This document shows positions 1-11,088 of a stretch of 64,000 nucleotides of DNA, one piece after another. Origin of the DNA: an unidentified bacterial endosymbiont (lineage in GTDB: Bacteria > Pseudomonadota > Gammaproteobacteria > Enterobacterales > Enterobacteriaceae); contig NZ_OU963893.1 of the NCBI RefSeq assembly GCF_918797525.1, positions 682,001 through 746,000 of the forward strand, read 5' to 3'. Made by a program: the position numbers and the translations under genes. Within the stretch, counting starts at the first letter, position 1, and each line of letters begins with the position of its first letter. Under the pieces are notes generated by a model that had not been told where the DNA came from, searched no databases, and worked only from the letters and a program-made list of their open reading frames with translations.

Positions 1-25
1 GATCGTCGAGCTTTACTCCAAGTAA
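1..25 (+). CDS. rpsD: 30S ribosomal protein S4, C-terminal end (partial)
   Basis: The first 25 bases read in one frame as IVELYSK followed by TAA, which is the C-terminus of ribosomal protein S4. S4 is a primary 16S rRNA-binding protein and the translational repressor of the alpha operon. The gene begins outside the window. Its stop lies 25 bases before the rpoA start, the expected order at the end of the alpha operon. The call rests on seven residues plus synteny. Confidence 0.8.
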
Positions 26-50
26 AGCTTAGTACCAAAGAGAGGACACA

Positions 51-1040
51 ATGCAGGGTTCTGTGACAGAGTTTCTAAAACCGCGCCTGGTAGATATCGA
101 GCAACTGAGTTCGACGCACGCCAAGGTGACCCTTGAGCCTTTAGAGCGTGGCTTTGGCCATACTCTGGGTAACGCACTGCGCCGTATTCTGCTCTCATCG
201 ATGCCGGGTTGCGCGGTGACCGAGGTTGAGATTGATGGTGTACTTCATGAGTACAGCACCAAAGAAGGCGTTCAGGAAGATATCCTTGAAATCCTGCTCA
301 ACCTGAAAGGGCTGGCGGTGAGAGTTCAGGGTAAAGATGAAGTTATTCTTACTCTGAATAAATCTGGCATTGGCCCTGTGACTGCAGCCGACATCACCCA
401 CGACGGTGATGTTGAAATCGTCAAGCCGCAGCACGTGATCTGCCACCTGACCGATGAGAACGCAGCTATTAGCATGCGTATCAAAGTTCAGCGCGGTCGT
501 GGTTATGTGCCGGCTTCTGCCCGAATTCATTCGGAAGAAGATGAGCGCCCAATCGGCCGTCTGCTGGTCGACGCATGCTATAGCCCTGTAGAGCGTATTG
601 CCTACAATGTTGAAGCAGCGCGTGTAGAACAGCGTACCGACCTGGACAAGCTGGTCATCGAAATGGAAACCAATGGCACAATCGATCCTGAAGAGGCGAT
701 TCGTCGTGCGGCAACCATCCTGGCAGAGCAACTGGAAGCTTTCGTTGACTTACGTGATGTACGTCAGCCGGAAGTGAAAGAAGAGAAACCAGAATTCGAT
801 CCGATCCTGCTGCGCCCTGTTGACGATCTCGAATTGACTGTCCGCTCTGCTAACTGCCTTAAGGCAGAAGCTATCCACTATATCGGTGATCTGGTACAGC
901 GTACCGAGGTTGAGTTGCTGAAAACGCCGAACCTGGGTAAAAAATCTCTTACCGAGATTAAAGACGTGCTGGCTTCACGTGGTCTGTCTCTGGGCATGCG
1001 CCTGGAAAACTGGCCACCGGCTAGCATTGCTGACGAGTAA
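51..1040 (+). CDS. rpoA: RNA polymerase alpha subunit
   Basis: Alpha subunit of DNA-directed RNA polymerase, 329 aa, the usual enterobacterial length. The N-terminal domain (about 1-235) dimerises and scaffolds beta and beta'; it carries the conserved [11 protein letters not shown] segment near residues 40-50. After a flexible linker, the C-terminal domain (about 250-329) has the [12 protein letters not shown] segment holding the arginine that contacts UP elements and activators. The ATG at 51 follows a GAGAGGAC ribosome binding site. It lies between rpsD and rplQ in the alpha operon, and expression is expected to follow S4 feedback control. Confidence 0.99.
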
Positions 1041-1056
1041 CCGGATCACAGGTTAA

Positions 1057-1467
<411 letters not shown>

Positions 1468-1480
1468 TCTGCAGTAACGT

Positions 1481-1508
1481 AAAAAAACCCGCTCCGGCGG
1501 GTTTTTTT
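1481..1508 (+). terminator. Intrinsic terminator of the alpha ribosomal operon
   Basis: An A7 run, the stem CCCGC/GCGGG around a short loop, and a T7 run give a strong symmetric terminator just after rplQ. Confidence 0.9.
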
Positions 1509-1574
1509 ATATCCGTAAAATCCCCACTTATCTACAATGACGCTATCTATTCTGTTCAGTATCTGGAGTTCATC

Positions 1575-1943
1575 ATGTGGTTGCTCGATCAGTGGGCAGA
1601 ACGTCATATCAGCGATGCCCAAAGAAAAGGCGAATTCGATAATCTTCCGGGAAGTGGCGAGCCGCTAGCGCTGGATGATGATTCACACGTCGCGCCTGAA
1701 TTACGCTCTGGTTACCGCTTGCTCAAGAACGCGGGATGTTTACCTCCCGAGCTTCAACAGCGCAAAGAGGCTTTTGAGCTTGCTGACCTGCTCAAAGGCA
1801 TTCGCAAGGACGATCCCCGACACAGCGAGTTCACCCGCCGACTGGCATTGATTGAACTGAAGCTCCGCCAGGCGGGTATGAACACTGACTTTTTGCATGG
1901 AGAATATTGTGAAAAATTAATGTACAGAGTGCAACAGGAGTAG
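1575..1943 (+). CDS. yhdN: DUF1992 (DnaJ-homologue) protein YhdN
   Basis: A 122-aa protein of the DUF1992 family, recognised by the N-terminal WLLDQWAERHISDAQRKGEF segment and the following NLPGSGEPL motif. The family is annotated as DnaJ-homologue-like and its biochemical role is not established. No signal peptide or membrane segment is visible, so it should be cytoplasmic. It lies 3 bases upstream of zntR, in the same order as E. coli, and the two are probably co-transcribed. Confidence 0.9.
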   Translation: MWLLDQWAERHISDAQRKGEFDNLPGSGEPLALDDDSHVAPELRSGYRLLKNAGCLPPELQQRKEAFELADLLKGIRKDDPRHSEFTRRLALIELKLRQAGMNTDFLHGEYCEKLMYRVQQE

Positions 1944-1945
1944 TT

Positions 1946-2371
1946 ATGTTCCGAATTGGTGAACTTGCAAAGCTCGCTAACGTAACCCCGGATACCATCC
2001 GTTACTACGAAAAGCAGCAGATGATTGATCATGAAGTTCGGACTGAGGGGGGGTTCCGCCTCTATACCGAAAATGATCTTCAGCGTTTGCGATTCATCCG
2101 CTATGCCCGGCAACTCGGGTTTACTCTGGATTCGATCCGCGAACTGTTGTCGATCCGCATCGATCCTGAGCATCACACCTGCCAGGAATCCAAAAGTATC
2201 GTTCAGGCCCGGCTGGATGAAGTTGAAGCGCGTATTCAGGAACTGCAGACGATGCAGCGTTCTCTGCAAAGGTTAAATGATGCCTGCTGCGGTACTTCCC
2301 ACAGCAGTCTATATTGCTCAATTCTTGAAGCCCTGGAACAGGGTGCCAGCGGAGAGGGACGAGGTTATTGA
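1946..2371 (+). CDS. zntR: Zn(II)-responsive MerR-family activator ZntR
   Basis: MerR-family regulator of 141 aa. The N-terminal winged helix (MFRIGELAKLANVTPDTIRYYEK) recognises the operator and a long dimerisation helix follows. The metal site is visible: Cys near residue 79, a HHTC segment near 115-119, and the C-terminal CCGTSHSS loop. ZntR distorts the zntA promoter to activate Zn/Cd/Pb efflux; zntA itself is not in this window. The start at 1946 follows an AGGAG site that overlaps the end of yhdN. Confidence 0.96.
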   Translation: MFRIGELAKLANVTPDTIRYYEKQQMIDHEVRTEGGFRLYTENDLQRLRFIRYARQLGFTLDSIRELLSIRIDPEHHTCQESKSIVQARLDEVEARIQELQTMQRSLQRLNDACCGTSHSSLYCSILEALEQGASGEGRGY

Positions 2372-2428
2372 TTTTTGATTCGACCGGGTCTAGACTCCGT
2401 TCCATATAAACCTTACTCAGGAGAAACC

Positions 2429-2647
2429 ATGAGTCGCTATCAGCATACAAAGGGACAGATCAAGGACAACGCCATTGAAGCTTTACTTCATGACCCGCTT
2501 TTCAGACAGCGCATCGAGAAGAGTAAAAAAGGGAAAGGAAGTTATCTGCGTAAAGAAAAACATGCGAAACGGGTGGACCGGGAGGCCAGTGGCAAGCAAG
2601 CGAATCGCTTTTTTACCACTGGCCTTTCTGCTTTTTTCGGCTGTTAA
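2429..2647 (+). CDS. arfA: Alternative ribosome-rescue factor A
   Basis: ArfA, 72 aa, starting [19 protein letters not shown]. It rescues ribosomes stalled on nonstop mRNA by recruiting RF2, backing up tmRNA. The conserved basic tail segment [15 protein letters not shown] lies around residues 35-49. The ATG at 2429 with a CAGGAGAAACC site is chosen over an in-frame upstream start at 2375. From about codon 52 the coding sequence forms a long hairpin (separate entry), so most message should be truncated within the gene, the known self-limiting regulation of arfA. Its stop interlocks with the mscL stop on the opposite strand. Confidence 0.93.
   Translation: MSRYQHTKGQIKDNAIEALLHDPLFRQRIEKSKKGKGSYLRKEKHAKRVDREASGKQANRFFTTGLSAFFGC
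2583..2625 (+). terminator. Hairpin inside arfA, RNase III/terminator-type nonstop signal
   Basis: AGGCCAGTGG at 2583-2592 pairs perfectly with CCACTGGCCT at 2616-2625, with a 23-base loop and T-rich sequence after it. In E. coli arfA the equivalent hairpin is cut by RNase III or terminates transcription, making a nonstop arfA message whose product is normally destroyed through tmRNA. Presence of the hairpin is seen; its function is from the family. Confidence 0.8.
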
Positions 2648-3057
2648 GAACGATTATTCTGCTCTTTTAACAGATCGCGAATTTCAGTCAGCAAAACTTC
2701 TTCTTTCGTTGGTGCAGGTGGTGCCGCTGCGGGTTCTTCTTTTTTACGGTTAAGCTTATTGATAAGCTTGATGGCCATAAAGATGGCGAATGCTACGATC
2801 ACGAAATCAAAAATATTCTGAATAAATATACCATAGTGCATAACGACGGCAGGAATATCTCCCTGAGCCTCTCGCAGCGTTACGGCGAACTGTCTGAAAT
2901 CAACCCCCCCAATTAGCAGCCCCAGCGGTGGCATAATAATGTCGGCAACCAATGATGAAACGATCTTGCCGAACGCTGCACCAATAATGACACCTACCGC
3001 CAAATCCACTACATTTCCGCGCATCGCAAATTCGCGAAATTCTTTAATAAAACTCAT
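2644..3057 (-). CDS. mscL: Large-conductance mechanosensitive channel MscL
   Basis: MscL, 137 aa. It forms a homopentameric inner-membrane pore that opens at extreme turgor to release osmolytes. Residues 1-14 form the amphipathic N-terminal helix ([14 protein letters not shown]). TM1 spans about 17-45 with the gate region [19 protein letters not shown] periplasmic loop and TM2 (about 75-98, [17 protein letters not shown]) follow, then a cytoplasmic helix bundle ending near NNRS. It converges on arfA and their stop codons overlap. trkA, a K+ uptake regulator, lies upstream on the same strand. Confidence 0.98.
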   Translation of the reverse strand: MSFIKEFREFAMRGNVVDLAVGVIIGAAFGKIVSSLVADIIMPPLGLLIGGVDFRQFAVTLREAQGDIPAVVMHYGIFIQNIFDFVIVAFAIFMAIKLINKLNRKKEEPAAAPPAPTKEEVLLTEIRDLLKEQNNRS

Positions 3058-3203
3058 TATGTTCTCCTTGTACCAGCTGACGATAATAAGTTTAACAAAT
3101 GATCAGCTAATTGCCATTGGGGATAAATATTCGTTTTCGAAAACAAAAAACTTATAAAATAAAAGGTTAATGACAGGGAGCTCCTTCATGAGCACCCGAA
3201 TCA

Positions 3204-4580
3204 TCAAAGGAAGAAAGGACTAGGCTGGAACAAACGTTCGACATCGGTAATAAACTTTTTATCAGTAAGGAACATAATAACGTGGTCGCCTTGCTCGATG
3301 CGTAAATTATCGTTGGCGATTATGACATCGTTCCCACGGACTACGGCACCAATAATCGTGCCCGGCGGCAACTTAATTTCGTCGATGGAGCGGCCGACAA
3401 CGCGAGACGTAGTTTCATCACCGTGCGCGACGGCTTCAATGGCTTCAGCGACACCACGACGAAGTGAGGAGACGCCGACAATATCCGCTTTGCGAACATG
3501 ACTAAGCAGCGCAGAAATCGTCGCTTGCTGTGGCGAAATAGCGATATCAATAACGCTTCCCTGAACAAGATCAACATAAGCACGGCGCTGAATAAGCACC
3601 ATCACCTTTTTCGCCCCCATGCGTTTAGCGAGCATGGCCGACATAATATTTGCTTCGTCATCGTTAGTAACGGCAATAAAAAGATCAACCTGATCGATAT
3701 GCTCTTCGGACAGCAATTCTTGATCCGATGCATCGCCATAAAACACGATGGTATTCTGTAACTTTTCAGCGAGTTCAGAGGCACGTTGCTGATCGCGCTC
3801 GATCAACTTCACGCTGTAATCTTTTTCCAGACGATGGGCCAGACCTGCGCCGATATTACCGCCCCCGACCAGCATGATGCGTCTATAGGGCTTCTCGAGA
3901 CGTTGAAGCTCGCTCATAACCGCACGAATATGCTGAGATGCTGCAATAAAGAAGACTTCATCTCCGGCTTCAACAATGGTGGAACCCTGGGGGCGAATAG
4001 GCCTGTCGTGACGGAAAATGGCCACGACCCGCGTGTCAATATGCGGCATGTGCTCCCGCATTGTCGACAGGGCGTTACCGATCAATGGACCGCCGTAATA
4101 CGCTTTAACTACTGCCAGGCTTACTTTCCCCTCAGCAAAGTTCACGACCTGGAGAGCGCCCGGATATTCGATTAGGCGGTAAATACTATCAATGACCAAC
4201 TGTTCTGGCGCAATAAGATGGTCAATAGGTACGGCTTCTGAGTTGAACAGTTTCTCCGCGTCCCGGACATAGTCTGGTGAACGTATCCGTGCGATCCGGT
4301 TTGGCGTGTTGAAAAGCGAGTAGGCAACCTGACATGCAACCATATTGGTTTCGTCGGAACTGGTGACGGCAACCAGCATGTCTGCATCATCGGCGCCAGC
4401 CTCACGCAGTACCCGCGGATGTGAACCGTGCCCCTGCACCACGCGGAGGTCAAACTTGTCCTGCAAAACGTGCAACCGATCGCCATTGGTATCGACAATC
4501 GTAATATCGTTATTTTCGCCAACAAGATTTTCTGCCAGCGTTCCACCAACCTGTCCTGCGCCCAGAATGATAATTTTCAT
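3204..4580 (-). CDS. trkA: Trk K+ uptake regulatory NAD-binding protein TrkA
   Basis: TrkA, 458 aa, the peripheral cytoplasmic subunit that gates the TrkH/TrkG potassium channels. Two tandem RCK modules are visible. The first begins at residue 1 with Rossmann motif [10 protein letters not shown], the second near residue 233 with [10 protein letters not shown]; each is followed by a TrkA-C domain. It is the last gene of the leftward def-fmt-rsmB-trkA cluster, 22 bases downstream of rsmB, the same order as E. coli. Confidence 0.98.
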   Translation of the reverse strand: MKIIILGAGQVGGTLAENLVGENNDITIVDTNGDRLHVLQDKFDLRVVQGHGSHPRVLREAGADDADMLVAVTSSDETNMVACQVAYSLFNTPNRIARIRSPDYVRDAEKLFNSEAVPIDHLIAPEQLVIDSIYRLIEYPGALQVVNFAEGKVSLAVVKAYYGGPLIGNALSTMREHMPHIDTRVVAIFRHDRPIRPQGSTIVEAGDEVFFIAASQHIRAVMSELQRLEKPYRRIMLVGGGNIGAGLAHRLEKDYSVKLIERDQQRASELAEKLQNTIVFYGDASDQELLSEEHIDQVDLFIAVTNDDEANIMSAMLAKRMGAKKVMVLIQRRAYVDLVQGSVIDIAISPQQATISALLSHVRKADIVGVSSLRRGVAEAIEAVAHGDETTSRVVGRSIDEIKLPPGTIIGAVVRGNDVIIANDNLRIEQGDHVIMFLTDKKFITDVERLFQPSPFFL

Positions 4581-4602
4581 ATCGTGTGACCTGTTCTCAA
4601 CA

Positions 4603-5889
4603 TCACTCTTTGATTAGCTTAGCGTAAAAGAAGCCATCACCCTCTTCGCTACCCGGTAGGTTTTGTAGGCCTGGTTGTTCCGGCGTTCCCGTATCATGCA
4701 GTGCAGCATCAGGCGTACGTTTCAGGAAGGCCGCTATTTGCTGGCTGTTTTCTTCCGGGAGGACGGAACAGGTCGCATAGACCAGCGTTCCGCCTGATTT
4801 AAGTTGTGACCAAATGGCGTCGAGAATTTCGGACTGCAGCTGAGCAAGTTCCTTAATATCACGATCGCGGCGTAGCCATTTGATATCGGGATGACGACGA
4901 ATCACGCCTGTTGCAGAACAGGGAGCATCCAGCAAAATGCGATCGAACTTAGCCTCACCGCACCATTCTGATGGTTTACGCCCATCCCCTTGTTTAACCT
5001 GTGCTTTCATACCCAAACGCTTCAGGTTGTCATAAACGCGTGAGAGGCGCTGCTCGTCAACATCCACGGCCATCACGCTTGCCAGTGGCGCAACTTCCAG
5101 AATATGCGTCGTTTTGCCGCCAGGTGCAGCGCAGAGATCGAGGATCTGTTCACCATTTTTGGGCTCAAGCCAGGCCATGCAGCCCTGTGCCGAGGCATCC
5201 TGTACGGTTACCCACCCCTCTTCAAAACCGGGTAACATGTGTACCGGGGCAGGCGAGGCTAAACGTACGGCATCTGAATAAGCTTCATGCGTGAAACCAC
5301 TCATACCAGCTTCTTCAAGCAATGCCAGCCAGGCGTCACGCGTATGGTGATTGCGGTTGACGCGAAGCCACATCGGCGGGCGTTGATTATTGGCATCTGC
5401 GATCGCTTGCCACTGCTTCGGATACGCTTTTTTAAGGCGGGCAAGAAGCCAGTCAGGATGCAGGAAACGTTTTTCACTCTCAGCGAACTCAGCCTGAAGC
5501 TCTTCCTGCTGTCGCTGGAACTGACGCAATACGCCATTGATCAACCCTTTCAGTTGAGGACGCTTAATCGCCACAGCACCTTCTACCGTCTCGGCCAGGA
5601 CTGCGTGAGGGGGAATGCGCGTATAAAGAAGCTGATAGAAGCCCACCATGATTAAATAATGCACGGTACGCTGTTTACCTGCCATTGGGCGCGACATCAG
5701 CTTATTGATCAGCCATTCAAGCTGAGAAAGGGTGCGCAGGACGCCAAAGCACAGCTCCTGAAGCAGAGCTTTGTCCTTATCAGATACTTTTTGCTGCAGG
5801 GGGGGCAGGACATTGCTCAGTGACTGCCCTTGCTCAACCACTTTTTCAACGGCCTGAGCCGCCAGACTGCGTAGATTTTGTTTTTTCAT
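4603..5889 (-). CDS. rsmB: 16S rRNA m5C967 methyltransferase RsmB
   Basis: RsmB (Fmu/Sun), 428 aa, methylates C967 of 16S rRNA using S-adenosylmethionine. An N-terminal NusB-like RNA-binding domain (about 1-140) precedes the methyltransferase domain. SAM motif [12 protein letters not shown] lies near residue 252. The two catalytic cysteines are in DAPCSATG (about 325) and [11 protein letters not shown] (about 388). An intercistronic hairpin separates it from fmt upstream. Confidence 0.98.
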   Translation of the reverse strand: MKKQNLRSLAAQAVEKVVEQGQSLSNVLPPLQQKVSDKDKALLQELCFGVLRTLSQLEWLINKLMSRPMAGKQRTVHYLIMVGFYQLLYTRIPPHAVLAETVEGAVAIKRPQLKGLINGVLRQFQRQQEELQAEFAESEKRFLHPDWLLARLKKAYPKQWQAIADANNQRPPMWLRVNRNHHTRDAWLALLEEAGMSGFTHEAYSDAVRLASPAPVHMLPGFEEGWVTVQDASAQGCMAWLEPKNGEQILDLCAAPGGKTTHILEVAPLASVMAVDVDEQRLSRVYDNLKRLGMKAQVKQGDGRKPSEWCGEAKFDRILLDAPCSATGVIRRHPDIKWLRRDRDIKELAQLQSEILDAIWSQLKSGGTLVYATCSVLPEENSQQIAAFLKRTPDAALHDTGTPEQPGLQNLPGSEEGDGFFYAKLIKE

Positions 5890-5907
5890 AACCGTAAAAA
5901 TAAAAAT

Positions 5908-5924
5908 GCCCGGAAACTCCGGGC
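5908..5924 (-). terminator. Intercistronic hairpin between fmt and rsmB
   Basis: On the minus strand GCCCGGA/TCCGGGC forms a 7-bp stem with a 3-base loop, followed by ATTTTTATTTTT. This looks like an intrinsic terminator or attenuator placed inside the def-fmt-rsmB-trkA operon, 19 bases before the rsmB start. Confidence 0.7.
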
Positions 5925-5940
5925 CTTAAGAATGAAAGGG

Positions 5941-6888
5941 TCAGGCAAGACGGTTGCCAGGGATAAACCATTCACGACGAGAATTTAGCAAATCCTGGGC
6001 ACTCATCGGTTTCTTACCTGCTGGCTGTAGAGACTCAAGATTTAAAACACCTCCCGCAGTGGCAACCTGGATGCCGTGCTTGCTCGCCTCGAGAATGGTG
6101 CCGGGTTCGGCCGTAGTCTTGCTATCAATTACCGAAGCTTTCCAGATTTTTACCGGCTGCTCATCAATTATCATCCAGCTCATTGGCCACGGATTAAAAG
6201 CGCGGACACAGCGTTCGAGCTGTGCGGCAGTAAGCGACCAGTCGATCCGGGCTTCTTCTTTGCTCAATTTTTCAGCATAGGTTACCCGCGTTTCATCCTG
6301 GACTTCAGGTTTCGCGCTGTTATCAGCGAGCTGTCTTAGTGTTTCAATGAGTCCCTGAGGGCCAAGTCCAGCCAGTTTGTCGTACAGGGTGGCGCTGGTA
6401 TCGTCTGCAGTGATTGGACAGGCGAGCTTATACAGCATATCGCCCGTGTCTAAGCCTACGTCCATCTTCATGATCGTGACGCCTGTTTCTGCGTCGCCAG
6501 CCCACAGCGAGCGCTGAATAGGTGCCGCCCCGCGCCAGCGTGGGAGCAGAGAGCCATGTACGTTGACACAGCCCAGGCGTGGCATATCAAGTACGGCTTT
6601 TGGCAAAATTAAGCCATACGCTACCACTACCATCACGTCGGCTTGTAGGTCAGCAACCAACTGCTGATTTTCCTGAGGGCGTAACGATGCTGGCTGAAAT
6701 ACCGGTAATCCATGTTCCTCAGCCAATACTTTTACCGGCCCTGGCATCAGCTTTTTACCGCGACCTGCCGGGCGATCGGGCTGAGTAAATACGCCGACAA
6801 CCTGGTGACCCGAAGTTAACAGCGCGTCCAGATGACGCGCTGCAAAATCAGGGGTTCCGGCGAAGATAATACGTAGTGTTTTAGACAC
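5941..6888 (-). CDS. fmt: Methionyl-tRNA formyltransferase
   Basis: Fmt, 315 aa, formylates initiator Met-tRNA using 10-formyl-tetrahydrofolate. The catalytic Asn-His pair and the [15 protein letters not shown] signature lie around residues 106-123, and the catalytic Asp follows in [11 protein letters not shown] near 144. The C-terminal OB-fold domain (about 205-315) binds the tRNA. It lies 24 bases downstream of def, which removes the formyl group later, a pairing conserved across bacteria. Confidence 0.98.
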   Translation of the reverse strand: MSKTLRIIFAGTPDFAARHLDALLTSGHQVVGVFTQPDRPAGRGKKLMPGPVKVLAEEHGLPVFQPASLRPQENQQLVADLQADVMVVVAYGLILPKAVLDMPRLGCVNVHGSLLPRWRGAAPIQRSLWAGDAETGVTIMKMDVGLDTGDMLYKLACPITADDTSATLYDKLAGLGPQGLIETLRQLADNSAKPEVQDETRVTYAEKLSKEEARIDWSLTAAQLERCVRAFNPWPMSWMIIDEQPVKIWKASVIDSKTTAEPGTILEASKHGIQVATAGGVLNLESLQPAGKKPMSAQDLLNSRREWFIPGNRLA

Positions 6889-6912
6889 GTTGATCCTTGT
6901 CTCCGGAGGACG

Positions 6913-7422
6913 TTATGCGCGTGAACGCATACGATCCAGTTTCTCGACTTTCTGACGAATACGCTGCTGCTTCAGGGGAGAGAGGTAATCGATAAACAGT
7001 TTACCGACCAGGTGATCCATTTCATGTTGGATACAGATCGCCAGCAGTTCGTCTGCTTCCAGCTCGAACGGTTTGCCGTCACGATCCAGTGCGCGAATCT
7101 TCACTTTCTCTGCACGCGGCACGAGAGCTCGTTGCTCTGGGATAGACAGACAGCCTTCCTCAATACCTGTTTCGCCGCTCTTTTCGAGCAGCTCAGGGTT
7201 GATCAGCACCAGACGACCTTCACGATTTTCAGAAACGTCGATAACGATAATGCGCTTGTGAATATCCACCTGCGTGGCTGCCAGACCGATACCTTCTTCC
7301 GCATACATGGTATCGAACATATCATCGACGATACGCTGAATTTCTGCATTCACTTCATTAACCGGTTCAGCGACGATGCGAAGGCGCTCGTCCGGAATAT
7401 GTAACACTTGCAAAACTGCCAT
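6913..7422 (-). CDS. def: Peptide deformylase
   Basis: Def, 169 aa, a metallo-hydrolase that removes N-formyl from nascent proteins. All three signature motifs are present: GIGLAATQV (about 45-53), EEGCLSIPE with the metal-binding Cys (about 88-96), and QHEMDHL with the two metal His and the catalytic Glu (about 132-138). It is the first gene of the leftward def-fmt-rsmB-trkA operon, divergent from dprA with a 112-base promoter region to the likely dprA start. Confidence 0.98.
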   Translation of the reverse strand: MAVLQVLHIPDERLRIVAEPVNEVNAEIQRIVDDMFDTMYAEEGIGLAATQVDIHKRIIVIDVSENREGRLVLINPELLEKSGETGIEEGCLSIPEQRALVPRAEKVKIRALDRDGKPFELEADELLAICIQHEMDHLVGKLFIDYLSPLKQQRIRQKVEKLDRMRSRA

Positions 7423-7534
7423 AAATTTCCAGAGTCGTGTTCAGGAGTTGATAAGAATACTCTCTCTATTCTAGACAAATCCCCTATCGATTGACAGCAT
7501 CAGTGACCAATCGCAATGATTGCGGAGGCTGCTT

Positions 7535-8674
7535 ATGGCAAGGGAAAGGATGACATCTACTGAGATATGGCTCCGGCTAATGAATATAGGTTCGCTATGT
7601 GGTGATGCTATGCTGGAAACGGCTAAGCAGCTGCTTAGTAAGGCCACGATTGATGACGTAGCGACCGCCGAAGCCGGACTCCCGGTAAAGCAGGCGGCGA
7701 GATTTTTTGCGCTCGCGGAAAGTGAGCTTGAACGCTGTTTGATGTGGCTTGAACAGCCGGGGAATTATCTGTTAACCGCCGATCAGCCTCTTTATCCCCC
7801 TTTACTTCGCACTGTGGTTGATTATCCCGGGGCATTATTTATCAGAGGCAACCCTGATTGCCTTAAGGCGATTCAACTGGCGGTCGTCGGTAGCCGTTCG
7901 CCTTCCTGGTATGGGGAACGCTGGGGAAAGATTCTGTGTGAGCAGCTTGCGCAATCAGGGTTCACGATAACCAGCGGGCTGGCGTGCGGCATTGACGGTG
8001 TCGCTCACAACGCCGCGTTGACGGCAAAAGGCCGCAGCGTGGCGGTTCTGGGTAATGGGCTTTTTAGCGTCTACCCCCGGCGGCATCAGTCCCTCGCTGA
8101 GCGAATTATCGAATCTGATGGCGCGATAGTCTCGGAGTTTTCTCTCGCCACTCAACCCAGACCGGGTAATTTTCCCCGTCGTAATCGAATTATTAGCGGG
8201 TTGAGCCAGGGAGTGCTGGTGGTTGAAGCGGCGTTACGCAGTGGCTCGCTTGTTACGGCAAGATGTGCGCTTGAACAGGGACGCGAAGTGTTTGCCTTGC
8301 CCGGTCCGATAGGTAACCCTGGATGTGAAGGCCCTCACTGGCTCATTAAGCAAGGCGCCACACCGGTGACGTGCGTAGAAGACATACTTGAAAATTTACA
8401 ATATGGCTTGCACTGGTTAACAGATGTACCCGAAAAGCGACATTATTCGTCAGATCAGCAGGAGGTGGCATTGCCATTTCCCAAGCTCCTGGCTAACGTA
8501 GGAGATGAGGTAACACCTGTTGACGTTGTCGCTGAACGTGCCGGCCAACCTGTGCCAGTAACGGTAGCACAGCTACTTGAACTGGAGTTAGCAGGGTGGA
8601 TCGCAGCTGTACCCGGCGGCTATGTCCGATTAAGGAGGGCATGCCATGTTCGACGTACTGATGTATTTGTTTGA
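7535..8674 (+). CDS. dprA: DNA processing protein DprA (Smf)
   Basis: DprA/Smf, which in competent bacteria loads RecA onto incoming single-stranded DNA; its role in enterics is unclear. The Rossmann-like core carries [28 protein letters not shown] and [18 protein letters not shown]-terminal winged-helix (about 300-375) ends in HVRRTDVFV. The start is ambiguous. ATG 7535 has a GGAGG site 7 bases upstream (379 aa). ATG 7550 gives 374 aa, matching E. coli. A TTG at 7520 is unlikely. It overlaps smg by 29 bases, suggesting translational coupling. Confidence 0.93.
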   Translation: MARERMTSTEIWLRLMNIGSLCGDAMLETAKQLLSKATIDDVATAEAGLPVKQAARFFALAESELERCLMWLEQPGNYLLTADQPLYPPLLRTVVDYPGALFIRGNPDCLKAIQLAVVGSRSPSWYGERWGKILCEQLAQSGFTITSGLACGIDGVAHNAALTAKGRSVAVLGNGLFSVYPRRHQSLAERIIESDGAIVSEFSLATQPRPGNFPRRNRIISGLSQGVLVVEAALRSGSLVTARCALEQGREVFALPGPIGNPGCEGPHWLIKQGATPVTCVEDILENLQYGLHWLTDVPEKRHYSSDQQEVALPFPKLLANVGDEVTPVDVVAERAGQPVPVTVAQLLELELAGWIAAVPGGYVRLRRACHVRRTDVFV

Positions 8675-9119
8675 AACTTACATCCACAACGAAGCAGAAA
8701 TGCGCGTGGATCAGGACAAATTAACACGTGATCTGACCGATGCAGGATTCGAACGGGAAGATATTTACAATGCGTTGATGTGGTTAGATAAGCTGGCTGA
8801 TTATCAGGAAGGCCTCGCCGAACCGATGCAGCTCGCTTCTGACCCATTGTCTGTACGCATTTATACAGCTGAAGAGTGTGAAAGGCTGGACGCCAGCTGC
8901 CGGGGATTCATCTTATTCCTTGAGCAGATTCAGGTGCTGAACCTCGAAACGAGAGAAATGGTGATAGAGCGCGTCATGGCGCTGGATACGGCAGAGTTTG
9001 AACTGGACGATCTTAAATGGGTGATCCTGATGGTTCTGTTTAATATTCCAGGCTGTGAAAATGCCTATCAGCAAATGGAAGAATTACTCTTTGAAGTGAA
9101 TGAAGGTATGCTGCACTAA
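8646..9119 (+). CDS. smg: DUF494 protein Smg
   Basis: Smg, 157 aa, an acidic cytoplasmic protein of the DUF494 family ([19 protein letters not shown] start). Its molecular role is not established. The ATG at 8646 is preceded by a near-perfect AAGGAGG lying inside the dprA coding sequence, so it is read with a 29-base overlap in another frame. The order dprA-smg-yrdD-tsaC-aroE matches E. coli. Confidence 0.92.
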   Translation: MFDVLMYLFETYIHNEAEMRVDQDKLTRDLTDAGFEREDIYNALMWLDKLADYQEGLAEPMQLASDPLSVRIYTAEECERLDASCRGFILFLEQIQVLNLETREMVIERVMALDTAEFELDDLKWVILMVLFNIPGCENAYQQMEELLFEVNEGMLH

Positions 9120-9145
9120 ATCAATGAGCATCACCAAGAGTTGTT

Positions 9146-9700
9146 ATGGCCAAATCAGTACTGTTCACGGTGCATAAAAACGAGCCCTGCCCACAGTGTG
9201 GGGCTGAACTTGTCATTCGGTCCGGGAAACATGGCCCATTTCTCGGTTGTTCATATTATCCGGAATGTGCTTATGTCCGTCCCCTGAAAAGTCAGGCGGA
9301 CGGGCATATCGTCAAAATTCTGGAGGGGCAGATTTGTCCGCTTTGTGGCAGCGAGTTAGCGCTACGTCAGGGCCGCTTCGGCATGTTCATTGGCTGTAGC
9401 CGTTACCCTGAATGCGGACATACAGAACAAATTGATAAGCCCGACGAGACGGCAATTGCTTGTCCTCAGTGCCAGCGGGGGCAACTGGTGCAGCGTCGTT
9501 CTCGTTTTGGTAAGACCTTTCACTCCTGCGATCGCTATCCTGAGTGCCAGTTCGTTATCAATTTTAAACCGGTAGCGGGGGAGTGCCCTCATTGCAATTA
9601 TCCGTTACTTATAGAGAAGAAAACGGCGCAAGGTATTAAACACTTCTGTGCCAGTAAACAATGTGGAAAGCCGGTGTCGGCGGATCAAACCAGTGAATAA
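9146..9700 (+). CDS. yrdD: Topoisomerase-type zinc-ribbon protein YrdD
   Basis: A 184-aa protein built almost entirely from C4 zinc ribbons like those at the C-terminus of topoisomerase I. The repeats read [41 protein letters not shown] and CPHC..C..C, four Cys4 modules in all. There is no topoisomerase catalytic domain, so DNA or RNA binding is the plausible activity; the function is not established. Its last codons overlap the GTG start of tsaC. Confidence 0.92.
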   Translation: MAKSVLFTVHKNEPCPQCGAELVIRSGKHGPFLGCSYYPECAYVRPLKSQADGHIVKILEGQICPLCGSELALRQGRFGMFIGCSRYPECGHTEQIDKPDETAIACPQCQRGQLVQRRSRFGKTFHSCDRYPECQFVINFKPVAGECPHCNYPLLIEKKTAQGIKHFCASKQCGKPVSADQTSE

Positions 9701-10265
9701 TTACCTGCAATTAGGATCCATTGCGCATGCTGTGGACGTCCTGAAAAATGAAGAAGTCATCGCCTATCCAACAGAAGCTGTCTTTGGCGTCGGTTGCGAC
9801 CCTGACAGCGAGACGGCCGTAAGCCGCCTGCTTGCTTTAAAACAGCGGCCTGTTGAAAAAGGGCTCATTTTAATCGCGGCCAGCTACGAACAGCTCAAGC
9901 CCTACATTGACGACGCTATGCTCACCTCGCCACAGCGAGACGCTATTTTTAGTGCGTGGCCCGGGCCTGTGACCTTTGTTTTCCCAGCGCAGCCGACGAC
10001 GCCGCGCTGGTTGACCGGGCGCTTCGATTCCCTCGCGGTTCGCGTTACCGACCATCCGCTGGTGGTGGAGCTCTGTCTTGCGTTTGGTAAACCCCTGGTG
10101 TCAACCAGCGCAAACCTGAGCGGATTACCTCCGTGTCGAACGACTGACGAGGTGCAGGCTCAGTTCGGGAGTGATTTTCCGATCGCTGTCGGCGAGACAG
10201 GAGGGCGGCTTAAACCGTCGGAAATTCGCGACGCCTTGACCGGGGAACGTTTTCGCCAGGGGTAA
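9693..10265 (+). CDS. tsaC: Threonylcarbamoyl-AMP synthase TsaC
   Basis: TsaC (YrdC/RimN) makes threonylcarbamoyl-AMP from Thr, bicarbonate and ATP, the first step of t6A37 modification of ANN-decoding tRNAs. The GTG at 9693 gives 190 aa, the E. coli length, and overlaps the yrdD stop by 8 bases; an in-frame ATG at 9648 would add an atypical N-terminus. Conserved [16 protein letters not shown]-type [13 protein letters not shown] and STSANLSG segments line the active site. aroE follows after one base. Confidence 0.95.
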   Translation: MNNYLQLGSIAHAVDVLKNEEVIAYPTEAVFGVGCDPDSETAVSRLLALKQRPVEKGLILIAASYEQLKPYIDDAMLTSPQRDAIFSAWPGPVTFVFPAQPTTPRWLTGRFDSLAVRVTDHPLVVELCLAFGKPLVSTSANLSGLPPCRTTDEVQAQFGSDFPIAVGETGGRLKPSEIRDALTGERFRQG

Positions 10266-10269
10266 TATG

Positions 10270-11088
10270 ATGGAAACTTACGCTGTTTTTGGTAATCCGA
10301 TCGCACACAGCAAGTCGCCCTGGATACATCAGCAATTTGCGCAACAGCTGCAGATTGAACATCCTTATGGTCGTGTGCTGGCGCCTGCAGATGCATTTGT
10401 GACTGCGCTGAATACTTTTTTCCAGGGGGGCGGTAAAGGTGCGAATGTTACAGTACCTTTTAAAGAGCAGGCTTTTGAACGGGCGGATGAGTTAACCGAG
10501 CGTGCTTCTCTTGCGGGAGCGGTGAATACGCTTAAACGGCTTGAAGATGGTCGGCTTTTGGGTGACAACACCGACGGAATTGGGCTGTTGAGCGATCTGG
10601 AAAGGTTGTCCTTTATCAAACCCGGCTTTCGGGTACTACTGATTGGCGCGGGTGGGGCATCACGAGGCGTACTGCTTCCTCTCCTTTCACTGGATTGTGC
10701 GGTGACCCTGACCAACCGAACCTTTTCACGAGCGCAAGAGTTGGCAGCACTGTTCGCACATACCGGCAGTGTGAGTGCCGTCGCGCTTGACGATCTTGCC
10801 GGTCACGACTTTGATCTTGTCATTAATGCCACGTCCAGCGGTATTGGAGGCGAAGTTCCGGCAATTCCTGCAACGCTTGTTAAAAATCATATTTATTTCT
10901 ATGACATGTTCTATCAAAAGGGAAAGACGCCTTTTGTCAACTGGTGCGGACAGCATGGCGCAAAGCATCTGGCAGATGGACTGGGAATGCTGGTGGGGCA
11001 GGCGGCGCATGCGGTTTTGCTCTGGCATGGTATTTTGCCCGCTGTAGAATCGGTAATCGATAAACTGAAACGGGAACTGAATGCGTGA
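10270..11088 (+). CDS. aroE: Shikimate dehydrogenase (NADP+)
   Basis: AroE reduces 3-dehydroshikimate to shikimate, step four of the shikimate pathway. Substrate-binding NPIAHSKSP (about 9-17), catalytic Lys in NVTVPFKE (about 59-66) and Asp in DNTDGIG (about 100-106) are present. The NADP loop GAGGASRG (about 126-133) and NRT follow. The ATG at 10270 gives 272 aa, the E. coli length; an adjacent ATG at 10267 would add one Met. Another shikimate gene, aroQ, lies at 34.6 kb. Confidence 0.98.
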   Translation: METYAVFGNPIAHSKSPWIHQQFAQQLQIEHPYGRVLAPADAFVTALNTFFQGGGKGANVTVPFKEQAFERADELTERASLAGAVNTLKRLEDGRLLGDNTDGIGLLSDLERLSFIKPGFRVLLIGAGGASRGVLLPLLSLDCAVTLTNRTFSRAQELAALFAHTGSVSAVALDDLAGHDFDLVINATSSGIGGEVPAIPATLVKNHIYFYDMFYQKGKTPFVNWCGQHGAKHLADGLGMLVGQAAHAVLLWHGILPAVESVIDKLKRELNA

